Assembly: GCA_944548615.1 (NCBI GenBank)
Contig: OX155957.1
Location: 3,960,795-4,024,794 of the forward strand
From: Micropterix aruncella
Taxonomy: Eukaryota > Arthropoda > Insecta > Lepidoptera > Micropterigidae
Direction: 5' to 3'
DNA: 64,000 bases
Each line of letters opens with the position of its first letter. Within the stretch, counting starts at the first letter, position 1. Shown here one piece after another: positions 34,832-45,072 of this stretch. Made by a program: the position numbers and the translations under genes. The notes under the pieces were generated by a model. It was not told the DNA's origin and did not search any database. It saw nothing but the letters and a program-made list of their open reading frames with translations.

Positions 34832-35528
34832 GTATCGGGTAGCCGATTGGTCTTTTCAAGAGCAGTTGCCGTAAGGTTAACAACCACCCCCGCTATATAG
34901 GAGACAGTTCTGTTTCCAGACTCCCCCGACTGTCGGTGGTCGGAATGCATAATCGATTGGCTAACGCCGCACGGCGCTTAAACAAATAGACCTGTCAAGT
35001 ACAACGGGCGAACCCGTCTCCGTGTAGTGAAAAAGAAGACTTGGGACAAAAACAGTCCACCATCTAGCTACGTCACAAGCCCGTAAGAGGCCAACGCCTT
35101 AACCGCGAGATAGCCAGGAGTGTTACCTAGCGGGCTTACACTCACGCCCTTACTTCCAATTGCGACCAGATTACTCCAGTCCCTCGATTGGTTACGAGTT
35201 CGAGGTCGCTTGCGCGGTCCTCTCCCTTAAGAAGCGGTGAAACGGTGTATACCGAATCTATCGCGGACCACGGCATCCTTTGCCCGGCTGTTCGCCCAGG
35301 ATCGGGTAGCCGATGGTCGTTTCGAGAGCAGTCGCCGTAAGGTCCGCAACCATCCCCGCTCTATAGGAAACAGTACTGCTTCCATGAGACTCCCCCGAGT
35401 GTTTGCCCGCCTCTCACCCGGGATCGGATGGCCAATGGTCAATTCAAGAGCAGTCGCCATAAGGTACGCAACCACCCCCGCTCTATAGGAAACAATATAG
35501 TTCCCAGACTCCCCCGACTGTTAGTCGG
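34832..35528 (-). repeat. ~670 bp SINE-like family, copy E (two pieces), split by the LINE
   Basis: A reverse-oriented partial piece (34832-34978) is followed by a longer reverse-oriented copy from about 34992. Within the longer copy the segment TTGCCCGGC...GACTCCCCCGA is present twice in tandem (about 35280-35395 and 35401-35516). The R1-clade LINE interrupts it after ACTGTTAGTCGG (35517-35528), which is duplicated at 39697-39708. Confidence 0.75.
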
Positions 35529-35539
35529 GGGAGTCTGGG

Positions 35540-36061
35540 ATTCCGCGGATTGTTATCCACGACATTCCGCGGGACCTAAAGGAAGGAGAGGTAAAGGAGC
35601 TTATTTGGTCGCAGAACCTCGAGGGCCGCTGCTCGGTGGATAAGTCAACTGCGCTAGGCTCGACCCGCCGGGCGTTCGCGTTCGGCCAGAGGGACGGCCC
35701 TGTCGTCCAAAGTGTTTGGATCGTGCACCCGGCGGTGCGAGCGGTGCTTGTGGCGGAGGGGAGAGTGTTCCTGGACTGGGACTCTTGCAGAGTGCGTGAC
35801 TACATCGGGGCGGTAAGGTGTTTCCGCTGCCACAATTTCGGGCACACCCAGGGGAAGTGCTCGCAGGAGGTAGTCTGCGGACATTGCGCCAGCAGGGGAC
35901 ACGAGAGGTCGGCTTGCCCTGCTAAGGAGGCACCCCCCAAGTGTGCCACATGCTCGGGTCTGCGAAAGGAAGCAGCTCACGTGACGGGCTCGTCGGGCTG
36001 TCCGGCCTATCAGCGCGCGGTGGACAGGGAGATAGCCACCACGAACTATGGCGGGGCATAG
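35540..36061 (+). CDS. ORF1 (Gag-like) of the R1-clade LINE, 5'-truncated
   Basis: The last 173 codons of an ORF1 nucleic-acid-binding protein; the beginning is lost by 5' truncation, so there is no native start. The opening IVIHDIPRDLKEGEV followed by ELIWSQNL resembles the conserved region upstream of the zinc knuckles in R1/SART/TRAS ORF1. Three cysteine motifs follow: CFRCHNFGHTQGKC, CGHCASRGHERSAC and a longer CATCSGLRKEAAHVTGSSGC, the triple-knuckle arrangement typical of this clade. In active elements the protein coats the RNA and directs the RNP to its target. It ends 14 bases inside ORF2, in another frame, a common layout for R1-type elements. Confidence 0.85.
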   Translation: MPRIVIHDIPRDLKEGEVKELIWSQNLEGRCSVDKSTALGSTRRAFAFGQRDGPVVQSVWIVHPAVRAVLVAEGRVFLDWDSCRVRDYIGAVRCFRCHNFGHTQGKCSQEVVCGHCASRGHERSACPAKEAPPKCATCSGLRKEAAHVTGSSGCPAYQRAVDREIATTNYGGA

Positions 36062-39000
36062 TCCCCAACTAATGATAAGTTGCGCGCAACTGAATCTGCA
36101 GAGAAGCCGGGCTGTAACGGCCGAATTCGGTCGCACGCTTGAGACGATGGGTATTGGAGTGGCGTTTGTGCAGGAGCAGTACACGTTCCTCGGTAAAACC
36201 CGAGGTATAGACGGGCGGTGCGTTGTGCTCGAGAAGGGGCACCGACCCATGGCAGGGATCGCGGTGAGTTCGTCTCTCCCGCCTCCCCTGTTCCTGGATC
36301 GGCTCTCCAGTGAGCACCTCGCCTGCGCGTCCATAGTTATCAACGATGTGGACTGCTACTTCATCAGCGTCTACTTCCAGTTTGGCGAGGCTGTGGACGC
36401 CTACATTGCTGAACTCGCCGCGGCCCTTGACGCTCTTCGGGGTCGGCCGGTAGTGGTAGCGGGCGATTTTAATGCCCGCTCCCCGTCCTGGCACGACGAC
36501 GGCAACCTGGACCGCCTGGACAGGGTCGCGAAGGGAAGAGCCGAGGCTGTCGAGGAGCTGATAGCGACCTATGGGTTGCATATTGTCAACTCCCCCGGGC
36601 AGCCCCGGACCTTCTGTGGCCCAGGCGGGTCCAGCAATGTGGATTTGACGCTGTGCTCCCCTGGATTCGCCCGGGAGCTGATGAACTGGACCGTCCACGA
36701 ATCGTCGTCTTCCTCAGACCATAGACTAGTGACCTTCGACATTGGCCGCCGTGTGAATCCCCCGTCCCCCTCGGAATGGGCGTACCGCACCTCGGATGTG
36801 GACTGGGACCGTTTTGGGGAGTCCCTCTGTGAGAGGCTCTCCCGGTTCCCGTCCCCTCACTCCAATTCGGCCGAGGCACTTAGTGTTGCACTTCATGAGG
36901 CAGTTGCCTCGGCCTGCGAGTCGGTCCTCGGTCGGAGGAGGCCCTTCGGCGGCTTTACGGCCCCGTGGTGGTCTCCGGAAATATCTGACCTTCGCAGGTG
37001 CTTCCGGCAAGCGTACCGCCGCATGGGGGAAGCCCGCAGGGGTTCTCTTCCCCCTGAGCGTGTTGAGGTACTTCGGGAGTCCCTGAGATCGGCTCGGAGC
37101 GTCTACCACGCCGCTATTAGGCGTGCCAAGACTGATTCCTGGCGCACATGGGTTAGCGAAGTTGGGAATGCAAACCCATGGGACATGAAGAACGTCATCG
37201 ACAAAGGTGCCAAGCGGGGTGGGAACTACCTCTCTAGCATTGTCGAGGGTACTTCCGCCCCGCTTGACACCGAAGGCACTCTTTCAGTTCTCCTCGGTTC
37301 TTTGTGTCCATCGGATCGGAATGACAATGACGATCCCCACCACGCGCAGTTGCGGCGGCTTATTGCCGTAGACTCGCGCGTACCTGATCTGTCAGAGGTA
37401 ACAGCGGACGAGGTCGGCACCATCATCGGGTCGCTATCGCGCAGAAAGGCACCGGGGATAGACAACTTTACGTCTGATATAGTGAAGCGGGTGTGGGAAT
37501 TCGCAAGATGGGAGGTGACTGTCCTGATGCAGAAATGCATTAGGGACGGTCATTTCCCATTATGCTGGAAGGCTGGCCTCCTGCGGGTGATTCCCAAAGG
37601 TAACGACAAGCCGCGCTCGGATCCGAAAGCGTACAGGCCCATCACGATCCTTCCCATAATGGGTAAGGTGCTCGAAGTGCTTGTGCGCGAACGGCTGGAG
37701 AGGACTCTGTCTCCCCAGAACGAGCGTCAGTTTGGCTTTACCCGAGGGAAAAGCACGGAGGACGCCATCCTGTTTGCGAAAAACTGGGTCCGCAACTACG
37801 ACGGCCGCTACGTGGTAGGCGTATTTTTGGATATCTCCGGTGCATTCGACAACGCGTGGTGGCCGATGCTTATATGCAAGCTTCGCGCCCGCCTGTGCCC
37901 GAACAATTTGTTGAAAGTAGTGAGGAGCTACTTTTCAGACAGATCTGTCACTCTGAGGTACGGCCCGACCAGCGTCACCAAAACCCCGACCATGGGCTGT
38001 CCACAGGGGTCAGTGTTGGGTCCTAGCCTTTGGAACATTCTCTCTGATGATTTCCTCGGTCTACCTTACCCGGAGGGGTGCACCGTCAGCGCTTATGCAG
38101 ACGACGCTCTTCTCCTGGTGGGCGGCAGGAGTCGCGCAGAGGTCGAGAGAAGGGTGGCTGACTCGCTGGACCTGATCCTCGGATGGGGTCAGCGAAACAG
38201 ACTCACCTTCTCTCCGATGAAAACTCAGGCGCTTCTCCTGAAGGGACATCTTAAGCGGAACCCTGTCATCAGGATGAACGGTCGCCCGGTATCCTTCCCG
38301 GCCACCGTTCGATACCTGGGGGTGACGCTTACGGCTTCCCTTTCCTTTCTTTCGCACGCAAAGATTACAGCCGAAAAATCCCGGGATCTATTCTTTGCGC
38401 TCCGCGGAGTGAGTCGGGCCGACTGGGGAATTCGTTTCCCGGCGGTCATGACTATCTATAAGGGCGTCTTCGTCCCGCGTGCGACTTATGCCGCACGCGC
38501 TTGGACGGAGTCTGCTGTTCCTGAGGCGACGCGTGTCGCGCTGCTGCGCGGACAGCGCATCCCTCTCGTGGCCCTGACCGGGGCGTACAGAACGACGTCC
38601 ACTCTTGCGTTACCCGTCATCGCTGGCGTTCTGCCGATTGACCTGGAGATTCTGGAGCGTGCAGCGTTGTCGCGGTACCGCCGGGGCGAGCCGGTAGTCC
38701 TTCATGGCCTGTCGATCGACCCGGTGGCGCACTGAGCTGGGGAGTTTGCCCGCCTGATTCGGGTGGAGTCCTTGCGTGTCTGGCAGGCTAGATGGGACGC
38801 CGGGGGTACGGGCCGCCTCACCCATTGCTTTTTCCCGTCCGTCGCAGTGCGGATGGCAAATTCGTTTCTGCGGTTCGACCACCATACCACGCAGCTGGTT
38901 GGGGGCCACGGAGAGTTCAGAGCCAAACTATTTGACTTTGGACTTGCCGATGACCCCCGATGCGCCTGTGGGTATGGTCGCCAAACTGCGGAACACGTAA

Positions 39001-39215
39001 TTTGGTCTTGCCCAATTCTAGCGGCTGCACGGGAGAAATTGATGGATGCAGTGGGCGCGTGCGTTGGGCGCTCTCCGATTTGGTACCCGGATCTGGTCAG
39101 TTGTAGGAGCTGCTTCCAGTCGTTTGGCGAGCTTGTGGAGCACTGGGTGGCTTCTTGGGAAAGCATGAGGCCTCGGGATACCCCCCAGGGGGTACCCTCT
39201 TCCTTGGTGGCGTGA
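36048..39215 (+). pseudogene. ORF2 of the R1-clade LINE: endonuclease and reverse transcriptase, one nonsense codon
   Basis: A 1055-codon frame, the usual full length, broken only by TGA at 38733-38735 (codon 896). The start ATG overlaps the ORF1 stop. Domains: apurinic-type endonuclease at residues about 8-230 (CAQLNLQRS, QEQYTFLG, VAGDFNARSPSW and SSSDHRLVTFDI near 221); reverse transcriptase at about 430-720 (YRPITILPIMGKV, FGFTRGKSTEDAI, VFLDISGAFDNAWW near 592, CPQGSVLGPSLW, AYADDALLL near 683); C-terminal zinc motif CACGYGRQTAEHVIWSC near 972. No RNase H domain, as usual for R1. The stop lies after RT and before the zinc motif. The same frame continues open beyond it, so decay is very recent; stop-codon sequencing error is the alternative. 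Confidence 0.9.
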
Positions 39216-39696
39216 TTCGGCGGCTACTTCCAGCCCGAAGTGCCCGTCTTTGTGTCCGTCTCTTTACCGCCCCGAAGGGCGTTTCGTTCTTTGCAGGATC
39301 CAGGGATTCCTCCCCCCCGTGGCTGCTCCGAGACCTGCCCACGGACCGTGCGCCTCCACCATCATCGTTTCTGGAGCGTCCTCTACCCCGCTTACCGGCC
39401 CTAAATTTGTTATTTGTTGTTTTATTTTTTTTTTTATTTGTAAATATGGTAAATTTAGTATTATTTTTTGTAATTTTACTTTGTAAATTCTTTTATTATT
39501 ATAAATAAATGGGTTCTCGGGGCGGTACGGGGGGGGGGTGGTTTACCCTATTTCACCCCCTGCGCGTTCTACCCTTCTGGTACGCGCAGGGTTGTCGTAG
39601 CACGACATCCCGGGCAGACAAGACGACCCTCGTCGTTATAACTGCCCGGGCGGTGGGCGGGGTTTGCTGCCCTCACCTATCGCCTTGAAACTCTAA
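39216..39696 (+). other. 3' untranslated region of the R1-clade LINE
   Basis: Contains a T-rich tract (39409-39500), a G9 run near 39529 and short GC-rich inverted blocks (CTGCGCGTTC ... TACGCGCAGG near 39560-39590), then GAAACTCTAA directly before the right-hand target duplication. Open frames here are not conserved in type and are not supported. Confidence 0.65.
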
Positions 39697-39708
39697 ACTG
39701 TTAGTCGG

Positions 39709-40690
39709 AGAGTCGACTCGATCTCGAGTCGGAGAGCACAAGCCAATCGATTGTGCTCTCCTACTAACAATCGGGGGAGTCTGGGAACTGTATTGTTTCC
39801 TATAGAGCGGGGGTAGTTGTCTACCTTACGGCGACTGCTCTTGAAATGACCATTGGCCATCCGATCCCGGTTCAGAGTCGGGCAAAGGACGCCTTGGTCC
39901 GCGACAGATTCGGTGCACTACGTTTCACCGCTTCGTAAGGGAGAGGACCGCGCAAGCGACCTCGAACTCGGAACAAATCGAGAGACCGGAGAAATCTGGT
40001 CACAATTGGAAGTGAGGGCGCGAGTATCTCGAGCCCGCCGGGTTTATTCCTGGCTCACTCGCGGTAAGGCGTTGGACTCTCACGGGTTGTGACGTAGCTG
40101 GACGTAGGATTGTACTGTCCAAAGTCTTCTACGTTCACTGCAGGGCGACAGAACGACTAATCGTTAAAACGTCCTGTGGTGACGGGCTCGCCCGTTGTAG
40201 TCGACACCGCAAGATGTTAGTCGGAGAGCACAATCGATTGGCTTGCGCCGCACGGTGTGCAGACCGTCCAGGGGCGCCAGAGGTTTGATTCCCAGGGGAG
40301 ACTGGTTGACCCAGTGTCCTACCCAGGATTCGCACCCCATGCGGGGAGGCCGTCGGATGGGTCTTGACCCGTGAGTGTGACCGACCCTGAACACATGGGT
40401 CATCGTGGCCAACTCATCATGGGCCTGTTAGCCCCCCATGACTGAAGTAGTCCGGAAACGATATACTCTTTCCTAAGCAGTGAGGGCGGATGTTAACATG
40501 TTGCCAGCCACTCTTGAAATGACCAGTTGACCACCCGATCCCGAGTGAGGACACGGGCAAAGGACGCCACGGTCCGCGATAATTCACATTAGGTACAGGC
40601 CGCGCAAGCGACTTCGGACCCGTAACCAGACGGGAGGCCGGAGAAATCTTCCCATTGCCTCGCGGTAAGGAGTTAGTCTCTCACTTGACA
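39709..40690. repeat. ~670 bp SINE-like family, rearranged copies F
   Basis: A forward part (about 39740-40214, from AAGCCAATCGATTGTGCTC to GTAGTCGACACCGC) is joined directly to a reverse part (40215-40430) containing the first ~215 bp of the family. A more diverged forward piece follows at 40440-40690. The reverse part is over 95 percent identical to copy C by eye. The head-to-tail inversion at 40214/40215 is a rearrangement, not an ordinary insertion. Confidence 0.75.
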
Positions 40691-40798
40691 ACACGCCACT
40701 TTTTTTACCATTCAGTATACTCGTATGTGCGCACGGTAATTATTTACATTGAATATACATTTCTAATCCTGATTCAGTAGAAAATATTATATACTTAC

Positions 40799-41162
40799 GA
40801 CTCACTCGTGAATCGAGAGGATTATCCCGGAAGATATCCTTTACTCGATTACTGTCCCAGGAAATGTAGACTCCAGCGATTGCGCAGATCCAGACAAAAG
40901 CGAGGGTCGCCGTCGAAAATTCAATGTTGTGCTCGAGGATAGACTTGGATATGGTAGAGATCATGAATGGAAAGTACAAGTATACGCCGCAGACCATGTA
41001 GCCAACTCCCTCTTCGACCACTTCGAAGCTGTGCTTGATGTAGGTCTGCCAAAGGACCAAACTGCATATGTACAACATATGCGTGACTGCAAAGGTTACT
41101 AGAGTCCACGTGAGCTCGTTTTTCTCTGCGGCGATTATCATGTAGGAGATGTTGTAGTATAG
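40799..41162 (-). CDS. LBR: Lamin B receptor-like gene, middle coding exon
   Basis: A 364 nt exon with acceptor TTTATTCACAG before 41162 and donor GTAAGT at 40798-40793. It is in phase 0 with the upstream exon and leaves one base for the next. It encodes transmembrane helices of the sterol-reductase domain: LYYNISYMIIAAEKNELTW, HMLYICSLVLWQTYIK, EVVEEGVGYMVCGVYLYF and NRVKDIFRDNP. The last matches the FRxNP motif before the C-terminal signature. Active reductases have a DGFG-type motif where this protein has EEGVGYM, so a catalytic region is degenerate. From established knowledge, Drosophila LBR also lacks sterol reductase activity, as expected for insects, which do not make sterols de novo. 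Confidence 0.9.
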
Positions 41163-43203
41163 CTGTGAATAAATGGAATAGGTCTCATGAAAAAGAATAT
41201 TAGCAAGTAAATATATTAAAAAGAATAAAATACAGGACTGCCGTTACAGAAAGTGAACAACTGTGTTTATAATTATATATTTTTTTTTAATGAAATATTT
41301 TCGGTTTATGTTAGATACATGTATATTTCCGGAATGTACTTCATCAGACCTTCATTTGACAATCAACACAATATATTTATGTATTTTTTTAACATTAGAA
41401 GATTTGGAAATTTATACTCTTTACTACTATTTGGATAGTAAAGGTACTTAACATTTGGGACGACATAACAATTCCAATAGTGCCACATACTTCTAAATCA
41501 GTTCAAGCGTTTAGAAGTTATAGGGGAATAAAGAAACGAAAACATGAACAAATCACACTCTTTTTTGTTTGCAATCGTGTAAAAAGAATAAGACACACAA
41601 GCCTTTCAATACAGAAAGTGAACTATTGTTTTATAATTATTTTTATTACAGTTTTTTCATGGAAGTGGCTGTTTATATATTTATTCATATAGATACGTGT
41701 ATATTTCCAAAACATACTCCATCAGACTTTTCATTTGACTGGAAAATATTGTTATGTAGCAATAAGTCCGCCACTGTGCCTTGTGTTTATTGTGCAATAA
41801 AGATATTTTCATTCATTTATTCATTTGACACTAAACACGATATAATTATGTAAATTTTGACATTTTGACATTTATACAATTATTAACATACTTAATATTT
41901 GGATATCTAAGGTACATTTTGACATTTAGGATGACATAAAGTTTCCAACAATACCACATACTCCTCAGATCGAGCATTTAGAAGTTATGGTGGAATAAAG
42001 GTACGGAGAACATACATAGATGAATCCTGAGCACATATCACGCTCCTGAACTCACTCCTTTTTTGTGTGGCAGTCGTGTAAAAAGAATAAAAAACACGAT
42101 TGCCATTACAGAAAGTGAACTTATGTATTTATAATTTAATTATATTACCGTTTCTTTAATGTACCAGTGTACATGAGGTATTTTCAGGGCAAGGTTGAAC
42201 TTCTTTACAGTGCGTATGAGACCTACTCGGCCTCACAAAATAGGGTTTTATTTGCGCCGTTGGGATATACAATCGTAAAGGTAACAATATTATATATTCG
42301 ACTCTGTCATACCCAAGGAAATGTGAACATAGTCGCCCCCTGTGAAAGATCGCGATCTTGACTGCATCTGCAAAATTGATCGCGATCTGCAAAAAGTCAC
42401 GCATGCGGTTTTTTAGACAGCATAACGCAATGGACGTGTTATTTATATTATTTTTGCAATCTTGTTTGAGTAAGGGCAAATGTTTCGACAGCTATTTAAC
42501 ACACTTCCCGTCATTCAATTGAGCTAAACCTTTTCAGATAGACTCGTAAACGACAATGCAGTTACGAGTTTAGTGTTTTGGGCGGGGGAGAGAGGGAGAT
42601 AAGGAGGGCAGCAAGGGGCAACTCCAAAATGTTAAATGGTAAGGACAAAAATGACGATATAGGTAAATTACAGTTGAAAACTATGTTTTTATGGACTAGT
42701 TTTTAAATGTTATGGTAGTCAGTCTATAGGTGATGTACTTTTTCGACATAACATTGCTCTGCGGTGGTTTGCGTTTTTCCACCAGACAATCGGAAGCCGC
42801 CTTTTCAAATGCCCTAGTTTTCTTCCCGTGCTTTGTGTTTGGCGTAGCCATCGATATATTAGCTAGATATGCCCTCAGATACAAATAGGTTGGCTCCATA
42901 CCATTTGATCGTAAATCATGTGACGGAGAGAACAATAAATTGAACAGTATGCGAAAGAATAGTGCGCAAATATGCTTCGCGGCAGCTATCACACCGGAAA
43001 CTGTCGGCTGTCTGCCAGCAGACTGCGACCAAACTAATACTGACCGGCTTTCAGTAGTGGTTTTGAAGTGGTCATTTTCGAGCGCGAAAGGCCCATCTAG
43101 AGGATCATATATCGATGGGCGTAGCGTATTTTTGTGTTGTGTTTTGCGTTATTTCGCTGTTTTATGGGTGATTAAATGACAGTTTTAAACCTACGACTGC
43201 CGT
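41163..43203 (-). other. LBR-like gene, intron 1, proximal part, with diverged repeats
   Basis: Three diverged copies of a ~370-480 bp repeat start with an ACAGAAAGTGAAC-type motif at about 41245, 41618 and 42111; a fourth lies at about 46695. A segment at 42440-42640 (TTGCAATCTTGTTTGAGTAAG, TGTTTTGGGCGGGGG, GGAGGGCAGCAAGGGG) is present inverted at 46450-46640. No supported gene on the plus strand. Confidence 0.5.
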
Positions 43204-44145
43204 TTGTTAGTCCGGGAGTTAATGGGCCCTTGCTGAGTTGGACACGAAGACCCATTCTGTTCAGGGTTGGTCACACTCACGGGTTAACACCTATCCGACG
43301 GCCTCCACGCATGAAGTGCGAGCCTGGGTAGGACTCTGAGCCTATGGTTAGTTTCCCCTGGGAATCAACCTTATGGCGCTCCTGGACGGTCTGCGCACCG
43401 TGAGACGTAAGCCAATCGACTGAGCACTGTGACTAACATATTGAGGTGTCGACTACAACGGGCGAACCCGTCACCACAGGAAGTTTTAACGATTAGTCGT
43501 TCTATCGACCTGCAGTGAGCGTAGAAGACTTTGGACAAGACAATCCGACGTCTAGCTACGTCACAAATCGTAAGAGACCAACGCCTTACCGCGAGATAGC
43601 CAGGAATACTACCCGGCGGCTCGAGACACTCGCGCCCTTACTTCCAATTGTGACCAGATTTCTCCGGTCTCTCGATTGGTTCCGAGTTCCTCTCCGACTA
43701 ACAGTCGGGGGAGTCTGGAAGCAGTACTGAGCGGGGGTGGCTACGGACGTTACGGCGACTGCTCTTGAAACGACCATCGGCCATCCGATCCTGGGTGAAT
43801 AGCCGGGCAAAGGACGCTGTGGTCCACGATAGATTCGGTATACACCTTTTCACTGCTTCGTAAGGGAGAGGACCGCGCAAGCGACCTCGAACTCGTAACC
43901 AATCGAGAGACTGGAGTAATCTGGTCACAATTGGAAGTAAGGGCGTGAGTGTAAGCCCGCCGGGTAACACTCCTGGCTATCTCGCGGTTAAGGCGTTGGC
44001 CTCTTATGGGTTTGTGGCGGAGCTAGACGGTGGACTGTTTTGCCCAAGTCTTTTGCGCTCACTCCAAGGAGATAGAACGACTAATCGTTAAAACTTCCTG
44101 AGGTGATGGGCTCGCCCGCTGTAGTCGACAACCCTAGTTGTTAGT
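43204..44145. repeat. ~670 bp SINE-like family, composite copy G with inverted middle
   Basis: Forward first third (about 43212-43440), then a reverse segment (about 43445-43690, from GTCGACTACAACGGGCG to CTCGATTGGTTCCGAG), then a forward remainder (about 43691-44137, CTCCGACTAACAGTCGG to GTAGTCGACAACCC). TTGTTAGT flanks the whole composite (43204-43211 and 44138-44145), so the structure may have arrived as one unit or formed by internal inversion. Confidence 0.7.
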
Positions 44146-44150
44146 TCGAT

Positions 44151-44240
44151 GTCCACCGTTCACCCTCCTGAAGTGTAATAATAATATTACAATAGGCCCA
44201 ACCCCGGGCCGTGAACTCCATGGCAGCTAATTTTATTTAT
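44151..44240 (+). mobile_element. 3'-terminal fragment related to the RLE-type LINE at 56.6 kb
   Basis: About 90 bp (CACCCTCCTGAAGTGTAA ... GGCCGTGAACTCCATGGCAG ... TTTTATTTAT) align with the last ~95 bp of the element at 56604-58231 (AGAAGTGTAAAA ... GGTGAATTCCATGGCAG ... TATTTATTTA). It is thus a short 5'-truncated insertion of the same or a related family, in intron 1 about 40 bp from the exon 1 donor. Confidence 0.7.
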
Positions 44241-44283
44241 CGTTCTCTGCTTTAACAATTTACTATAAACGGTTGATACTTAC

Positions 44284-44958
44284 CACTCCCAACAAAGCGA
44301 ATCTTATCAGTATGTTTTTGACGAATATGCCTCCGATGGTCCATTGGGGATCTCGTCCACAGGTGAAATCGTAGATTAAATCTCCAGAATTGCCGTAGGG
44401 ATTACGTTTCTCGCCACTCAGACCTCTCGCATGTACATACGCCGCGATTGAAAGGCCGACTCCGACAATCAACGAAATAACCGTCATTCGGAAGTACTCA
44501 TTGTAGGCGACTCTATACAGCTCTATCCCATAGAGTTTTGCAGCTATCGAAACGAGTATTAAAGTTAGGATCGGCGCAAATACGTTGTCACGGAAAATAA
44601 CCTTCGTACCGGGGACGGCGATAATTCTACCGATCGGAATAAAGGATGTCGAGATAATTATAGCGGTGTATGATGTGAAAACTTTTAAAGCGAGCCAGCT
44701 GAACCAAAAATCGGCGCGAGCGAAACTACGCATGTCCGGCAGCGTAGTAAAACTACAGCTGCGTTCGTTGCAGAATGCGTTCAACACGAACACCTGGCCC
44801 GGTATGAAGAGCAGCATGACGAAAGCGCCGATTTTTCCGCCAAACTCATTGTTGAAAACGCTGTTTTTGCCGTTGGTCGCTGGGGTTGTTAGGTTGGTCG
44901 GCGTTAATTTTCGAGGGCGGATGCCGGATCCATTGTTGCTATCGCCTGACGGACGCAT
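44284..44958 (-). CDS. LBR: Lamin B receptor-like gene, first recognised coding exon
   Basis: 675 nt, 225 codons from the ATG at 44958 to a GTAAGT donor at 44283-44278. A short polar, basic N-terminus (SNNGSGIRPRKLTPTN) is followed by transmembrane helices typical of the ERG24/LBR domain: FGGKIGAFVMLLFIPGQVF, FWFSWLALKVF, FAPILTLILVSIAAKLYG and VISLIVGVGLSIAAYVH, then NPYGNSGDLIYDFTCGRD, which matches the GNxxYDFFxGRE segment conserved in the family. With the two downstream exons the frame is 435 codons plus a stop. Vertebrate LBR has an additional Tudor and RS-rich N-terminus. CTTTTTTTTTAG ends four bases before GAAATG, so the true start may be in an upstream exon. The product is expected in the inner nuclear membrane. 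Confidence 0.88.
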
Positions 44959-44982
44959 TTCACTAAAAAAAAAGTTCCGTTA

Positions 44983-45072
44983 TCAAATCAATCAACGGTA
45001 TCGCGTCACGACTCGACTAAATGAAACCATATGTCAAATCAATCAACGGTATCGCGTCACGACTCGACTAAA
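44983..45072. repeat. Two 39 bp direct repeats with a 51 bp period
   Basis: 44983-45021 and 45034-45072 are identical (both begin TCAAATCAATCAACGG and contain CGCGTCACGACTCGAC). They lie just upstream of the first recognised LBR exon and could be regulatory or simply a recent tandem duplication. Confidence 0.85.

Larger units (their letters stand above)
35529..39696 (+). mobile_element. R1-clade non-LTR retrotransposon, 5'-truncated
   Basis: About 4.17 kb, inserted in intron 2 of the LBR-like gene on the opposite strand. It holds the C-terminal third of ORF1 and a full-length ORF2 with a single premature stop. A 12 bp duplication ACTGTTAGTCGG at each side fits target-primed insertion into a copy of the ~670 bp repeat. 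GC content is far above its surroundings. No poly(A) tail is seen; the 3' untranslated region (39216-39696) has a T-rich part and a C/G-rich end. The 5' junction carries a fold-back of flanking sequence. Confidence 0.88.

Noticed and set aside
36069..38909. Long minus-strand ORFs (up to 209 codons) opposite LINE ORF2
   Set aside because: They are GC-rich shadows of the real coding strand.
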